From positions 1,240,001 to 1,304,000 of the forward strand of contig NZ_JAGQFP010000002.1 in the NCBI RefSeq assembly GCF_019090095.1: a stretch of DNA of 64,000 bases, written 5' to 3'. Below the pieces are notes generated by a model. The model worked only from the letters and a program-made list of their open reading frames with translations, did no database searches and was not told the DNA's origin. The first letter of the stretch is position 1. Every line of letters starts with the position of its first letter. Shown here one piece after another: positions 30,584-39,811 of this stretch. The translations under genes were made by a program, and so were the position numbers. Source of the stretch: Stutzerimonas stutzeri. Lineage in GTDB: Bacteria > Pseudomonadota > Gammaproteobacteria > Pseudomonadales > Pseudomonadaceae.

Positions 30584-31183
30584 TCAGCTGGACGCTTGCG
30601 TCGGTGTGCGCTTGCTCCAGCGCGTGTCGGCGCTCGGCTGCCAGTCGTGCAGCAGTTGCAGCAGCGCCTCGGGCGACTCGCTGCGCTGCAGCATGCCGCG
30701 GTGCGGCGCTCTGACGAAGCCTTCGTCGACGAGGTGATCAAGGAAGTGACTGAGCTTGCTATAGAACTGGTTGGTGTCGAGCAGGCCAAGCGGCTTGCGG
30801 TGATAGCCCAGCTGGCCCCAGGTCCAGACTTCAAACAACTCCTCCAGCGTGCCGAGGCCACCCGGAAGCGCAATGAAGGCATCCGACAACTCGGCCATGC
30901 GCGCCTTGCGCGCATGCATGCCATCGACCACTTCCAGACGGGTCAAGCCCGGATGGCCGACCTCGGCATCCTTGAGGCTTTGCGGAATGATCCCGATGAC
31001 CTCGCCACCCGCAGCCATGGCGGCATCGGCAACCACACCCATCAAGCCGACGGCACCGCCACCGTACACCAGCCTGATGTCATGGCGCGCCAGCGTCTGG
31101 CCAAGAGAGGCAGCCGCCTGGCTGTAGATCGGGTTGCCGCCGGTACTGGCGCCGCAGAACACGCATATCGAACGCAGGGACAT
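30584..31183 (-). CDS. LOG family cytokinin riboside-phosphate phosphoribohydrolase
   Basis: A 199-residue Rossmann-fold protein (TIGR00730/LOG family). It cleaves the ribose-phosphate from cytokinin nucleotides in plants and acts on AMP-like substrates in bacteria. Visible are the N-terminal [36 protein letters not shown], the Arg-bearing [20 protein letters not shown] and the signature [23 protein letters not shown] 31183 is favoured over the adjacent ATG 31186 because GGAG is then 6 bp away and relatives begin MSLRS-like. It is flanked on both sides by DnaA-box-bearing non-coding DNA. Confidence 0.92.
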   Translation of the reverse strand: MSLRSICVFCGASTGGNPIYSQAAASLGQTLARHDIRLVYGGGAVGLMGVVADAAMAAGGEVIGIIPQSLKDAEVGHPGLTRLEVVDGMHARKARMAELSDAFIALPGGLGTLEELFEVWTWGQLGYHRKPLGLLDTNQFYSKLSHFLDHLVDEGFVRAPHRGMLQRSESPEALLQLLHDWQPSADTRWSKRTPTQASS

Positions 31184-31243
31184 CATCGACTCCGTCAGTT
31201 GAACGGCTGGCAGGGTAGCGCCGACGTTCCCAGCGGCCAAGCG

Positions 31244-31327
31244 TCAACCGGGCTCGCCAATACAGGCGCCGCTAATTCCCAGGGCATAATTGGCAAACAG
31301 GGTCTGGATCATCTCTAGGCTAGGCAT
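31244..31327 (-). CDS. Possible 27-residue small ORF upstream of LOG gene
   Basis: On the minus strand ATG 31327 follows GAGGAGCCCGCC, the best Shine-Dalgarno in the vicinity, and encodes a peptide beginning MPSLEMIQTLFANYALGISG and ending in GEPG before a TGA at 31244-31246. The LOG start lies 60 bp downstream. It could be a leader or small regulatory peptide, or the remnant of a longer gene. I do not recognise the peptide. Confidence 0.35.
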   Translation of the reverse strand: MPSLEMIQTLFANYALGISGACIGEPG

Positions 31328-31781
31328 TGGCGGGCTCCTCAGCTGTTGAAAACAAGCCTAGTCGCTGATCGGTGTTCTGCCTTATCGGTTTTAATCATCG
31401 CCTCGATAGTTGTCGCTACTTATCCCCTAAGGTTGTGCAAGGTTCTGTGGATAACCTCTTCGCGGTTTTCTCGAGCCGGCATGTCCATTGGCGTTGCTAG
31501 AGCTGATCATTAACTGATCAATCATCCCGCATCATGTCGTAAGTGATTGTAGAACCGGTTTTTTTGTCTAACGGCAACGAGGCGATCCGAGTTTTGAGGG
31601 CGCGCCAAGGTTGTCCAGCATTACTGTGGGGCGCTCTGTGGATAAGGTGGGGAAACGAGGCGCCAGGCCGCTGCCCGCCTGGCTTGTGGAAAGTCGGTTA
31701 AAAAACGATCAGACACTGTGGAGCGTTGAAGAAGGCACCCCCAACGCCCCGAGCTGATGAGTGCCGTTACGGGGCTTCTTG
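31328..31781. other. Non-coding region with two further DnaA boxes
   Basis: About 450 bp between the LOG leader and the response-regulator gene. TGTGGATAA occurs exactly at 31446-31454 and 31637-31645, 191 bp apart, with GGTTGTCCAGCATTACTGTG preceding the second box much as in the region at 30124-30583. No credible gene is seen. A weak GCCCCG/CGGGGC stem lies near 31747-31768. Confidence 0.55.
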
Positions 31782-32432
31782 TCAGTCTTCTGCGCTGACC
31801 AGGCCCTTGCGCAATGCATAGAGGACCAGCGACGGTACGTCGTGCAAGTTCAGGCGATCCATGATCTGTGCCCGATGCGCATCGACCGTTTTCACGCTCA
31901 GACCCAGCCCATTGGCGATCTCGCGTGTCGAAACGCCGCGCACGATCAGCCGCAAGATCTCCAGCTGCCGCGGCGTCAAGGCGGGCGCAGCGGGCTGAGG
32001 GCGCTGGCCGCCTTCGATCACCGCCGACTGGATCACCGTCTGCGCGATGCCCGGGCTCAGGTACGACTCGTTGCGCGACAGCGCGCCCAATGCCAGCTCC
32101 AGCTCCTGCGCCGCGGCGTCCTTGAGCAAGTAACCGCTGGCGCCCAGGCGCAGCGCTTGCAGCACGTAGTCCGCCGTGGTGTGCATCGACAGGATCAGAA
32201 TCTGAACGTTGGGAAACTCCATACGCCATTGGCGCAGGGCGTCCAGTCCACTCATATGCTTCATGCTGATATCCAGCAGCAGGATGTCCGGCTCGAGCCG
32301 AGACAGAATCCCGTGTACCTCGCTTCCGTCGGCCCCTTCGGCGACGACTTCGTAACCCGGCTGGTCCTGTACCAGCGCCCGTAGGCCTGCCCTGACCAGT
32401 CCATGATCGTCGATCAGTGCTACCCGTTTCAT
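31782..32432 (-). CDS. NarL/FixJ-type response regulator
   Basis: A 216-residue two-domain regulator from ATG 32432 (MKRVALIDDHGLVRAGLRAL). The receiver domain has the acidic pair DD at 8-9 and the phospho-Asp in PDILLLDISMKHMSGLD, with LLKDAA carrying the conserved Lys. The C-terminal LuxR/GerE helix-turn-helix is LTPRQLEILRLIVRGVSTRE then IANGLGLSVKTVDAHRAQIM. It overlaps the upstream sensor kinase gene by 4 bp (ATGA). The target is unknown; the divergent chemosensory operon 1.7 kb away is a candidate by proximity only. Confidence 0.92.
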   Translation of the reverse strand: MKRVALIDDHGLVRAGLRALVQDQPGYEVVAEGADGSEVHGILSRLEPDILLLDISMKHMSGLDALRQWRMEFPNVQILILSMHTTADYVLQALRLGASGYLLKDAAAQELELALGALSRNESYLSPGIAQTVIQSAVIEGGQRPQPAAPALTPRQLEILRLIVRGVSTREIANGLGLSVKTVDAHRAQIMDRLNLHDVPSLVLYALRKGLVSAED

Positions 32433-33811
32433 GCGTGTACTCCGTTGCGCGGGGTGCGGTCTGCGATCGGCAGGTTCACCGATACCCGCGTGCCAACCCC
32501 GCTGAGGCTTGCTATGTGCAGGTCTCCGCTCAGTGCGGCGACGCGTTCTTCCATGCTGGTCAGCCCCAGACTTTCGGCGCGCGCGCGTGCCGCTTTGCAA
32601 TCGAAGCCTACGCCATCGTCAACCACTTCGACCCGCAAGGCGTTCTCGGTACGGTGGATGCACACATCCACGCAGCTGGCGCGGGCGTGACGCGCGACGT
32701 TGTTGACCGCTTCCTGGACGATACGGAACGCGACCAATGCAATGTCCGGGGAAAGGTCGACCGTTTCGCCGTCGAACTTAAGCGACCAGCGGGTATGCGC
32801 GGCTTCGAGAAATCGCGACAGATGCCAGTGCACCGCCGCCTGCAGGCCCAGTGTCTCCAGTTGCAGGGGATGCAGGGCGAGTGACAGGCTGCGTACCTTG
32901 TGGAGCGCTTCGTCGGCGGCATCACTCAGGTGTGAGACCCGCGCAGCCAGTGCCGGTTCGTGCGCCAGCGAAGTGCCCAGGCGCTGCAGGTGCAGCTTGA
33001 GACCGGTGAGCTGCTGGCCGATGTCGTCGTGCAGGTCACGTGCGAGCTGACGGCGCTGGCTCTCCTGGACTTCCATCAGGCGCTGCGACAGATGCTGCAG
33101 GCGCAGATTGGCCTGCTCCAGTTCGGCGCGCATTCGTTCCGACTCGCTGATGTCGCGTAGCAGAAGCAGGACATCATGGTGCCCGTCGTTCTCCAGCAGC
33201 AGCTCGCTCACCTCGGCCTGGAACGGGCTGCCGTCCGAGCGCAGCAGGGTGACATGGCGAAAGCACACCGGATCGATCACGCCGCATTGCAGCCGGCTGA
33301 GCCGCTCGGCTTCGAGCGGTCGCTGCTGCGCCATGATGTAACGGTCCAGGTTGCCGGCTGCAGGCGATGCCTGGTGCGACGGATTGAACAGCTGCTCCGC
33401 CGCGGCGTTGCGGTAGCGGATCTGCCCGTTGCGGATGATCACCACGCCGTCCGGAAGGCTGGCGACCATCCGTTCATAGATGCGTGGCGGGTAGGCGCTC
33501 GCCTGGTCGACATCCGAGGCCAGGGAACGCTGCGATGAATGGCTGACGTCTGCCAATGCCAACCCACCCGTAGCAGGTTGCTCGTTCAGCGCCGAGCGCG
33601 CGATGGCATGGCCTGCCAGCCACATGACGGTGGTCGAGAGCACTAGCACGATCAGCAGCGACCAGGAGCTCGCGGCCGGCAGCCGTGCGCTGAGCCAGAT
33701 CCCGCCCAGCACGACGAGTCCCGCATGCAAGGCGGCCATGGACCACGGCATCCAGCGCAATAGCTGGCGTGATCGGCCCAGTCGATCGATGTCTGAAACA
33801 CGCTCCGTCAT
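32429..33811 (-). CDS. NarX-like PAS sensor histidine kinase (HisKA_3)
   Basis: A 460-residue kinase. Two N-terminal membrane helices (about 22-43 and 50-70) are linked by a very short loop, so little periplasmic sensing is possible. A PAS domain follows (ASLPDGVVIIRNGQIRYRNA, about residues 115-225). The HisKA_3 box RRQLARDLHDDIGQQLTGLK contains the phospho-His, and the HATPase has FRIVQEAVNNVARHARAS and DDGVGFD, LGLTSMEERVAALSG. The partner is the overlapping NarL-type regulator. The stimulus is unknown. Confidence 0.92.
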   Translation of the reverse strand: MTERVSDIDRLGRSRQLLRWMPWSMAALHAGLVVLGGIWLSARLPAASSWSLLIVLVLSTTVMWLAGHAIARSALNEQPATGGLALADVSHSSQRSLASDVDQASAYPPRIYERMVASLPDGVVIIRNGQIRYRNAAAEQLFNPSHQASPAAGNLDRYIMAQQRPLEAERLSRLQCGVIDPVCFRHVTLLRSDGSPFQAEVSELLLENDGHHDVLLLLRDISESERMRAELEQANLRLQHLSQRLMEVQESQRRQLARDLHDDIGQQLTGLKLHLQRLGTSLAHEPALAARVSHLSDAADEALHKVRSLSLALHPLQLETLGLQAAVHWHLSRFLEAAHTRWSLKFDGETVDLSPDIALVAFRIVQEAVNNVARHARASCVDVCIHRTENALRVEVVDDGVGFDCKAARARAESLGLTSMEERVAALSGDLHIASLSGVGTRVSVNLPIADRTPRNGVHA

Positions 33812-33999
33812 CTAGGAACCGGTACCTGCGGTCGAGGCGTGCCGCTGTGTGCGGCCCTGCCAGGGGTGACTGTTTACTGCGCGAGCGCTGTATAGAGCCT
33901 AGTCCGCCTATCGCGCCGATACCTCGCAGCCCGATGGGTGACGCGGGGCAGCCGTGCTGAAGGCCGGCAGCGGAGACGAAAACTTTAGGGCTTCTTCAC

Positions 34000-34025
34000 C
34001 CTAGGACACCCTAGGGCCGCCTAGG
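34000..34025. repeat. Three CCTAGG palindromes in exact 10-bp phase
   Basis: CCTAGG at 34000-34005, 34010-34015 and 34020-34025, one helical turn apart, about 75 bp upstream of the first chemosensory gene and between it and the divergent sensor kinase gene. This is a plausible operator array on one DNA face. The other 260 bp of the divergent region show no gene. Confidence 0.6.
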
Positions 34026-34100
34026 GTTTTGCCTGATACCGCGATCCGTGTCGGCTCTCTATCGTGCCGGCCATTCGACTCTGCGCCCTGAGGCCATACC

Positions 34101-35183
34101 GTGTTCGCCTACCCTGCACTTTGGATTGGAATTGCCACCGGGCTCGCTGGCCTGGCCATCGGCTCGCCCTGGATCGTCGGCGCGGGCAGCGCCATTTGCG
34201 TGGCCAGCGCGGTTGCGCTCAGGCCGCGCGCCGCGCGTGCGCTGGCCGGCCCTGAGCCCATGACTGCGCCAACGGTTGCCGTCCCGGCGGTCGAACCCCT
34301 GCTCAGCGCCGTGTTGCCAACCTGGGACAAGAACCTGGGTCAGGTTCGCGACATCCAGCAAACCAGCGTGCGCCAGCTGTTCGAACATTTCGCCGGACTT
34401 TCGGATCGACTCAGCCAGACGCTGAGCAACTCCGACAATGTGATCGGCGGCGATGGCATGACCAGCAGCCTGCGTCAGGCGCAGAACCGCTTGAACGAAG
34501 TGACGTCGGCGTTTCACGCCGCCAGCGGTCGCAAGGCCGAGCTGCTGGGCACCATCTCCGACCTCAACAGCTACGCCAGCGAACTGCAGTCCATGGCCAA
34601 GCACGTCCAGGACATTGCCAGCCAGACCAACCTGCTCGCACTCAATGCCGCTATCGAAGCGGCCCGTGCCGGCGACTACGGCCGTGGTTTCTCGGTGGTC
34701 GCTGACGAGGTGCGCAAGCTGTCCACCCTGTCGGCCGAGACCGGCCAGCGGATGGGCAACAAGGTCAGCGAGATCAACCAGGCGATCCGCGCCACCGTGA
34801 CCGCCGCCGACGAGCTGACCACCAGCGAGCGCGACAACCTCAGCTACCTCGACAGCGTCGCCGGTGACGTCATGCAAGGCCTGGGGCAGAGCCTCAACGA
34901 GCTTTCGGTCACCTCGCTGCAGCTGCAGCAGGAGACCCGTGTCACCCGCGCGACCATCGAGGAGATCGTCGTTCACCTGCAGTTCCAGGACCGCACCGAC
35001 CAGATGCTCGATCACCTGCAACACGACATGCAGCGGCTCGACCAGGCCGTGCGTGCCGGCGACGACCGGGTGAACGACCCGCAGCGTTGGCTGCGCGAGC
35101 TGCACCAGCACTTCACCACCGACGAGGAGCGTCACGGCAAGGCCCGTAGCAAGAGCTCCGGCGACGACGTGACCTTTTTCTGA
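34101..35183 (+). CDS. Short membrane-hairpin methyl-accepting chemotaxis protein
   Basis: A 360-residue MCP with a GTG start at 34101 behind TGAGG. Residues 5-44 form two closely spaced hydrophobic helices with no periplasmic domain, and no HAMP domain is evident. The cytoplasmic signalling tip is intact: [20 protein letters not shown] then [19 protein letters not shown]. The C-terminal part has [20 protein letters not shown] and ends GDDVTFF. First gene of the chemosensory operon. With no extracytoplasmic sensor, it may detect an internal or membrane state; that is inference. Confidence 0.9.
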   Translation: MFAYPALWIGIATGLAGLAIGSPWIVGAGSAICVASAVALRPRAARALAGPEPMTAPTVAVPAVEPLLSAVLPTWDKNLGQVRDIQQTSVRQLFEHFAGLSDRLSQTLSNSDNVIGGDGMTSSLRQAQNRLNEVTSAFHAASGRKAELLGTISDLNSYASELQSMAKHVQDIASQTNLLALNAAIEAARAGDYGRGFSVVADEVRKLSTLSAETGQRMGNKVSEINQAIRATVTAADELTTSERDNLSYLDSVAGDVMQGLGQSLNELSVTSLQLQQETRVTRATIEEIVVHLQFQDRTDQMLDHLQHDMQRLDQAVRAGDDRVNDPQRWLRELHQHFTTDEERHGKARSKSSGDDVTFF

Positions 35184-35213
35184 TTCAACACTCGATTCAA
35201 CCAGGAGCAACAC

Positions 35214-35579
35214 ATGGCCAAGACCATTCTCATCGTCGACGACTCGCTCTCCATGCGCCAGTTGGTGAAGATGACCCTCACCGGTGCGGGCCACCAGGTG
35301 ATCGAAGCCGTCGATGGCAAGGACGCGCTGACCAAGCTCAACGGGCAGAAGATCAACCTGATCATCAGCGACGTGAACATGCCCAACCTCGATGGCATCG
35401 GCCTGGTCAAGGCGGTCAAGGCCAACGCGGCCTACCGCTTCACGCCCATCGTCATGCTCACCACCGAAAGCGAGCAGGGCAAGAAGGCAGAAGGCCAGGC
35501 CGCGGGCGCCAAGGCCTGGATCGTCAAGCCGTTCCAGCCGCAGCAACTGCTGACCGCTGTCGACAAGCTGGTCGGCTGA
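35214..35579 (+). CDS. cheY: CheY-type single-domain response regulator
   Basis: A 121-residue receiver with Asp9/Asp10 (ILIVDDSLSM), phospho-Asp53 (INLIISDVNMPNLDGIGL), the conserved Thr in VMLTTES and Lys in WIVKPFQP. It is the expected phosphate acceptor from the CheA of this operon. ATG 35214 follows CAGGAGCAAC. The STAS gene starts one base after its stop. Whether it binds the flagellar switch or acts elsewhere cannot be told. Confidence 0.95.
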   Translation: MAKTILIVDDSLSMRQLVKMTLTGAGHQVIEAVDGKDALTKLNGQKINLIISDVNMPNLDGIGLVKAVKANAAYRFTPIVMLTTESEQGKKAEGQAAGAKAWIVKPFQPQQLLTAVDKLVG

Positions 35580-35580
35580 C

Positions 35581-35904
35581 ATGCTCGAAATCAACTACGA
35601 CCGCAGCGTTGAGCCAGCCCGGCTTCGACTGTCCGGCAGCCTGACCATCTACGAGGTGGGCGAGGCGCACACGACCTTGCTCGGCATGCTGGGCAAGACC
35701 GATGCGAGCCCCTGTCTGCTCGATCTCGAAGCGCTGGAAGAACTCGACACCGCCGGTGCGCAGCTGTTGCTCGCGACCCAGCGTCATTTCGAGGCCGCTG
35801 GCGGCAGCTTGAAGGTGCAGGGCCCGGCCGCCGCGGTGACCGAGGTGCTCGAGCTGTTGCGCCTGGAAACCCTGTACCCCGATGTCCTACTGGCCCATCG
35901 CTGA
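35581..35904 (+). CDS. STAS-domain protein of the chemosensory operon
   Basis: A 107-residue single STAS domain (LRLSGSLTIYEVGEAHTTLL, LLDLEALEELDTAGAQLLLA). The usual phosphorylatable Ser of anti-sigma antagonists is Thr here (LDTAGAQ). Such proteins recur in alternative chemosensory operons (for example CheS in Sinorhizobium), where they bind CheA or help phosphate drainage. It begins 1 bp after cheY and is followed by cheA 12 bp later. Its specific role is unknown. Confidence 0.88.
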   Translation: MLEINYDRSVEPARLRLSGSLTIYEVGEAHTTLLGMLGKTDASPCLLDLEALEELDTAGAQLLLATQRHFEAAGGSLKVQGPAAAVTEVLELLRLETLYPDVLLAHR

Positions 35905-35916
35905 AAGGAAACCGTG

Positions 35917-38145
35917 ATGCTTGATGGCGAACAATGGAGCCAGCTGTTGCTGAGCTTCGTCGACGAGGCCCGCGACCTGGCCAAGCAGGCTGAAGAGTAC
36001 CTGCTGCAGCTCGACGAATGCCCGACCGACGACGAGGCGATCAACGGGCTGTTCCGTGCGATGCACACGCTCAAAGGCTCGGCGGGGCTGTTTTCGCTCG
36101 CGCCGCTGGTGGGCTTCACCCATCACCTGGAAAACCTGCTGATGGCGGTGCGTGACGGCGCCCAGAGCCTGTCGCCGGCACTGATCTCGCTGATGCTGCG
36201 CTGCCTGGACGAGATCAGCGCGATGATCGAGCTGATCGACACTGACAAGGGCGAGCTGTTGGTCGACGACAGCCGCCAGCAGCCGCTGCTGGCCGAGCTG
36301 GCCAATTGCACGGGTGCTGCGCCCCAGGCGCAGCAGATTCCAGTGGTCATGCTGCCCGAGGACAGCTGCAGCAGCCGTGGACGCCTGGAGCGTTGCAGCA
36401 CCTGCGACGCCGATGGCGCCTGGCACATTTCGCTGCGCTTTCACGCCGATCTGCTGCGAAACGGCTTCGAACCCAGTTCGTTCGTGCGCTTTCTGAGTCG
36501 CCTGGGCGACATCCTGCATCTGCAAACGGTCACCGAATCACTGCCACCACTGGCCGAGCTGCAGCCGGAGAGCTGTTACCTCGGCCTGGAAATCGCGCTG
36601 TGCACGCCGGCCGGCAAGGCGGAGATCGAGGAAGTCTTCGAGTTCATCGATGATTTCTGCACCCTGCGGATCCTGCCGCCGACCAGTGAGCTCGAGGATT
36701 ATCTGCAGTTGATCCACGACCTGCCCGAGGCCGATGCACAGATCGGCCGTATCCTGGTTGCCAGTGGTCTGCTGACCGAGCGCGAGCTCGAAGAAGGGCT
36801 GGCCCTGCAGGCTGCCGAAACGGTCGAGGTCAAGCCGCCGCTGGGCACCGTGCTGGTCAACGAAGGCATCGTTGCGCCGCAGGCAGTTAACGCCGCCCTG
36901 GCCAAGCAGCAGGTGGCGCGCGAGAAGCGCAGCCAGGAAAGCAGCCAGATCCGTGTGGCGGCCAACAAGCTGGACGAGCTGATCAATCTGGTCGGCGAGC
37001 TGGTCATCAGCGCCGCCGGTGCGCAGCTGCGTGCCCGCTCGCATGGCGATGCCAGCTGCATCGAGAGCACCCAGACGGTCAACCAGCACGTCGAGCTGAT
37101 CCGCGAGGCGGCGTTGAAGCTGCGCATGATCGAGATCGGCGACACCTTCAATCGCTTCCAGCGCGTGGTGCGCGACGTCAGCCAGCAGCTCGGCAAGGAT
37201 ATTCGCCTGGAGATCCGTGGCGCTGACACCGAGCTCGACAAGGCGGTCATCGACAAGCTGGCCGACCCGCTGACGCACCTGGTGCGCAACGCCATCGACC
37301 ACGGTATCGAGTCGGCCGAGGGCCGTATCGCTGCCGGTAAAACGGTCGAGGGCCATCTGCGCCTGGATGCCTATCACGAGTCGGGGATGATCGTGATCGA
37401 AGTCGCCGACGATGGGCGCGGCCTCAACACCGCGCGCATTCGTGAGAAAGCGATCGCTCGCGGTCTGATCGATGCCCAGGCGAATCTGCCCGAGGCCGAT
37501 ATCCAGGCGTTGATCTTTGCCGCCGGGTTCTCCACCGCCGAGAGCGTTTCCGACCTGTCCGGCCGCGGCGTGGGGCTGGATGTGGTGCGCAGCGCCATCG
37601 ATGCCTTGCGCGGCACCATCGAGATCGATTCAAGAGAGGGGCAGGGCTGCACCTTCCGCATCCGCCTGCCGCTGACGTTGGCGATCATCGACGGGTTCCT
37701 CGTCAGCCTCGGCGACGATTACTTCGTGATCCCGCTGGACATGGTGACCGAGTGCCTGGAAATGGATACCGAGCAGCTGAGTTGCGGGGCCTACGGCTAC
37801 CTCAATCTGCGCGGCAAGCCGTTGCCCTGCCTGTCGCTGGCGGCCCACTTCAACCTGCCGGAAAGCCACGGCAAACGTCGCAACATCGTCGTCGTCAGCC
37901 AGGGCCGGCAACAGGCCGGGCTGATCGTCGATCACCTTCACGGTGAACTGCAAACCGTCATCAAGCCGCTCGGGCAGCTGTTCCAGCACCTGCAAGGCAT
38001 TGGTGGCTCCACCATCCTGGGAACCGGGCAGGTCGCCCTGATCCTGGATATTCCCAGTCTGTTCCGTTACCTGCAAAACCACGTCGACGCGAATCCTGCT
38101 GCCCAGCGCATCAGCCAATCCCGCCAGGACCTCGCAGGCCAGTAA
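35917..38145 (+). CDS. cheA: Chemotaxis histidine kinase CheA
   Basis: A 742-residue kinase; ATG 35917 is preferred to the adjacent GTG. The P1 HPt domain has phospho-His50 in FRAMHTLKGSAGLFSL. Residues about 165-260 form a P2-like region. Residues 276-331 contain two short repeats, IGRILVASGLLTERELEEGL and LGTVLVNEGIVAPQAVNAAL, that look like MshEN/GspE N-terminal motifs, an unusual linker. P3 dimerization starts near 345 (RVAANKLDELINLVGELVI). The P4 ATPase shows HLVRNAIDHGIESAEGR, DDGRGLN and DLSGRGVGLDVVRSAI. The CheW-like P5 domain closes the protein (FLVSLGDDYFVIPLDMVTE). Confidence 0.96.
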   Translation: MLDGEQWSQLLLSFVDEARDLAKQAEEYLLQLDECPTDDEAINGLFRAMHTLKGSAGLFSLAPLVGFTHHLENLLMAVRDGAQSLSPALISLMLRCLDEISAMIELIDTDKGELLVDDSRQQPLLAELANCTGAAPQAQQIPVVMLPEDSCSSRGRLERCSTCDADGAWHISLRFHADLLRNGFEPSSFVRFLSRLGDILHLQTVTESLPPLAELQPESCYLGLEIALCTPAGKAEIEEVFEFIDDFCTLRILPPTSELEDYLQLIHDLPEADAQIGRILVASGLLTERELEEGLALQAAETVEVKPPLGTVLVNEGIVAPQAVNAALAKQQVAREKRSQESSQIRVAANKLDELINLVGELVISAAGAQLRARSHGDASCIESTQTVNQHVELIREAALKLRMIEIGDTFNRFQRVVRDVSQQLGKDIRLEIRGADTELDKAVIDKLADPLTHLVRNAIDHGIESAEGRIAAGKTVEGHLRLDAYHESGMIVIEVADDGRGLNTARIREKAIARGLIDAQANLPEADIQALIFAAGFSTAESVSDLSGRGVGLDVVRSAIDALRGTIEIDSREGQGCTFRIRLPLTLAIIDGFLVSLGDDYFVIPLDMVTECLEMDTEQLSCGAYGYLNLRGKPLPCLSLAAHFNLPESHGKRRNIVVVSQGRQQAGLIVDHLHGELQTVIKPLGQLFQHLQGIGGSTILGTGQVALILDIPSLFRYLQNHVDANPAAQRISQSRQDLAGQ

Positions 38146-38157
38146 GGAGAAACACCC

Positions 38158-39801
38158 ATGAAAATGTTCGGTAACTTCAAGATAGGGGCCCGCCTGATCA
38201 CCGGCTTCCTGGTGGTAGTGGCGCTCACCGTCGCCGTGGGCCTGTTGGGCATTCGCAACCTTGCCCAGGTCAACGAACTGTCCGACCAGATGTATTCGCG
38301 CGACATGATGGCGCTGAACAACATCCAGTCGGCCAATGTGCAGCTGATCTATATCGGTCGCGGCCTGCGTTCGAGCCTGCTGGCGACCAGCCTGGAAGAG
38401 CGCGACTTCGCCATCAAGCAGACCCGCGATGCGATCAAGAAGATGTACGAGTACATCGAGATGACCCGCTCGAGCTTCGTGACCCCCGAAGGCATCGCCC
38501 AGTTCGAATCGCTCAGTGAGCCGATGGCCACCTATGTGCAGGCCGTCGAGCAGGCCCTCAAGCTGCGGGAGGCTTCCAGTGACGTGCGCCCGGCCGACGA
38601 GCTGACCGTCATGCTGCCGAAACTGCGTGAGACCGGAAACAAGGCCGACGATCTGCTGACCGCCCTGGTCGAGCGCAAGGTCGTCAACGCCAAGGAAGCC
38701 AACGAGCAGATCACTGGCATCTACCTGGGTTCGCGTACCCAGATGATCGGCCTGGTGATCATCGCCGCCGTGCTTGGCTTCGGCATCGGTATCCTGGTCA
38801 CCCGCAGCATCACCCGGCCGCTCAACCGTGCCGTATCGGTGGCCGACTCGCTCGCCGCTGGCGACCTGGGCATTCAGGTCGAGGTCGACAGCAAGGACGA
38901 AACCGGCCAGCTGCTCAACGCCATGAAGAACATGACCGAGCGCCTGCGCAGCGTCATGGGCGACGTGCGCAGTGCCGCCGACTCCTTGTCTTCGGCGTCC
39001 GAAGAAGTCAGTGCCACCTCGCAATCGCTGAGCCAGGCGGCCAGCGAGCAGGCCGCCGGCGTCGAGCAGACCACCGCGTCGGTCGAACAGATGTCCGCCT
39101 CGATCGCGCAGAACACCGAAAGCGCGAAGATCACCGACAGCATTGCCGGCAAGGCGGCCAACGATGCCGTGGCTGGCGGCCGTGCGGTGCGTGACATGGT
39201 TATCGCCATGAAGCAGATCGCCGACAAGATCGGCATCATTGACGACATCGCCTACCAGACCAACCTGCTGGCGCTCAACGCGGCCATCGAAGCGGCGCGT
39301 GCCGGTGACCATGGCAAGGGCTTTGCGGTCGTGGCCGCCGAAGTGCGCAAGCTGGCCGAGCGCAGCCAGGTCGCTGCGCAGGAAATCGGCGGTGTGGCGG
39401 GCAGCAGTGTGCAGTTGGCCGAGCAAGCCGGGCGCCTGCTGGACGACATCGTGCCGAACATTCAGAAGACTTCGGACCTGGTGCAGGAAATTACCGCCGC
39501 TTCGCAAGAGCAGAGCACCGGCGCCGGCCAGATCAACATCGCCATGGGCCAGATGAACCAGATCACCCAGCAGAACGCCTCGGCGTCCGAGGAGCTGGCT
39601 GCCACCTCCGAGGAGATGAACGCCCAGGCCTCGCAGCTGCTGGAGCTGATCAGCTTCTTCCGACTCGATGCGCGTGATGTCGCCGCTCAGAGCCTCGGCC
39701 GCCAGCCAGTGGCCAGCGCCAAGCCCAGCAACCGCTCGGTGCGCAGCATCCGCAAACCGACCGTCATGGCCGACGACGGCCAGTTCGTCAGCTTCACGTA
39801 A
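38158..39801 (+). CDS. Methyl-accepting chemotaxis protein with four-helix-bundle sensor
   Basis: A 547-residue classical MCP. One membrane helix at residues 12-32 and a second near 198-218 enclose a periplasmic domain of about 165 residues of the 4HB_MCP type ([33 protein letters not shown]). HAMP follows ([20 protein letters not shown]). The signalling tip is [20 protein letters not shown] then [21 protein letters not shown]. The C-terminus lacks a CheR-tethering aromatic pentapeptide (ends DDGQFVSFT). It sits between cheA and cheW. The ligand is unknown. Confidence 0.94.
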   Translation: MKMFGNFKIGARLITGFLVVVALTVAVGLLGIRNLAQVNELSDQMYSRDMMALNNIQSANVQLIYIGRGLRSSLLATSLEERDFAIKQTRDAIKKMYEYIEMTRSSFVTPEGIAQFESLSEPMATYVQAVEQALKLREASSDVRPADELTVMLPKLRETGNKADDLLTALVERKVVNAKEANEQITGIYLGSRTQMIGLVIIAAVLGFGIGILVTRSITRPLNRAVSVADSLAAGDLGIQVEVDSKDETGQLLNAMKNMTERLRSVMGDVRSAADSLSSASEEVSATSQSLSQAASEQAAGVEQTTASVEQMSASIAQNTESAKITDSIAGKAANDAVAGGRAVRDMVIAMKQIADKIGIIDDIAYQTNLLALNAAIEAARAGDHGKGFAVVAAEVRKLAERSQVAAQEIGGVAGSSVQLAEQAGRLLDDIVPNIQKTSDLVQEITAASQEQSTGAGQINIAMGQMNQITQQNASASEELAATSEEMNAQASQLLELISFFRLDARDVAAQSLGRQPVASAKPSNRSVRSIRKPTVMADDGQFVSFT

Positions 39802-39811
39802 GGGGGCGCAG

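Noticed and set aside
31621..32229. 202-residue minus-strand frame overlapping the response regulator
   Set aside because: Out-of-frame reading of the NarL-type regulator extended into non-coding DNA; no motif.
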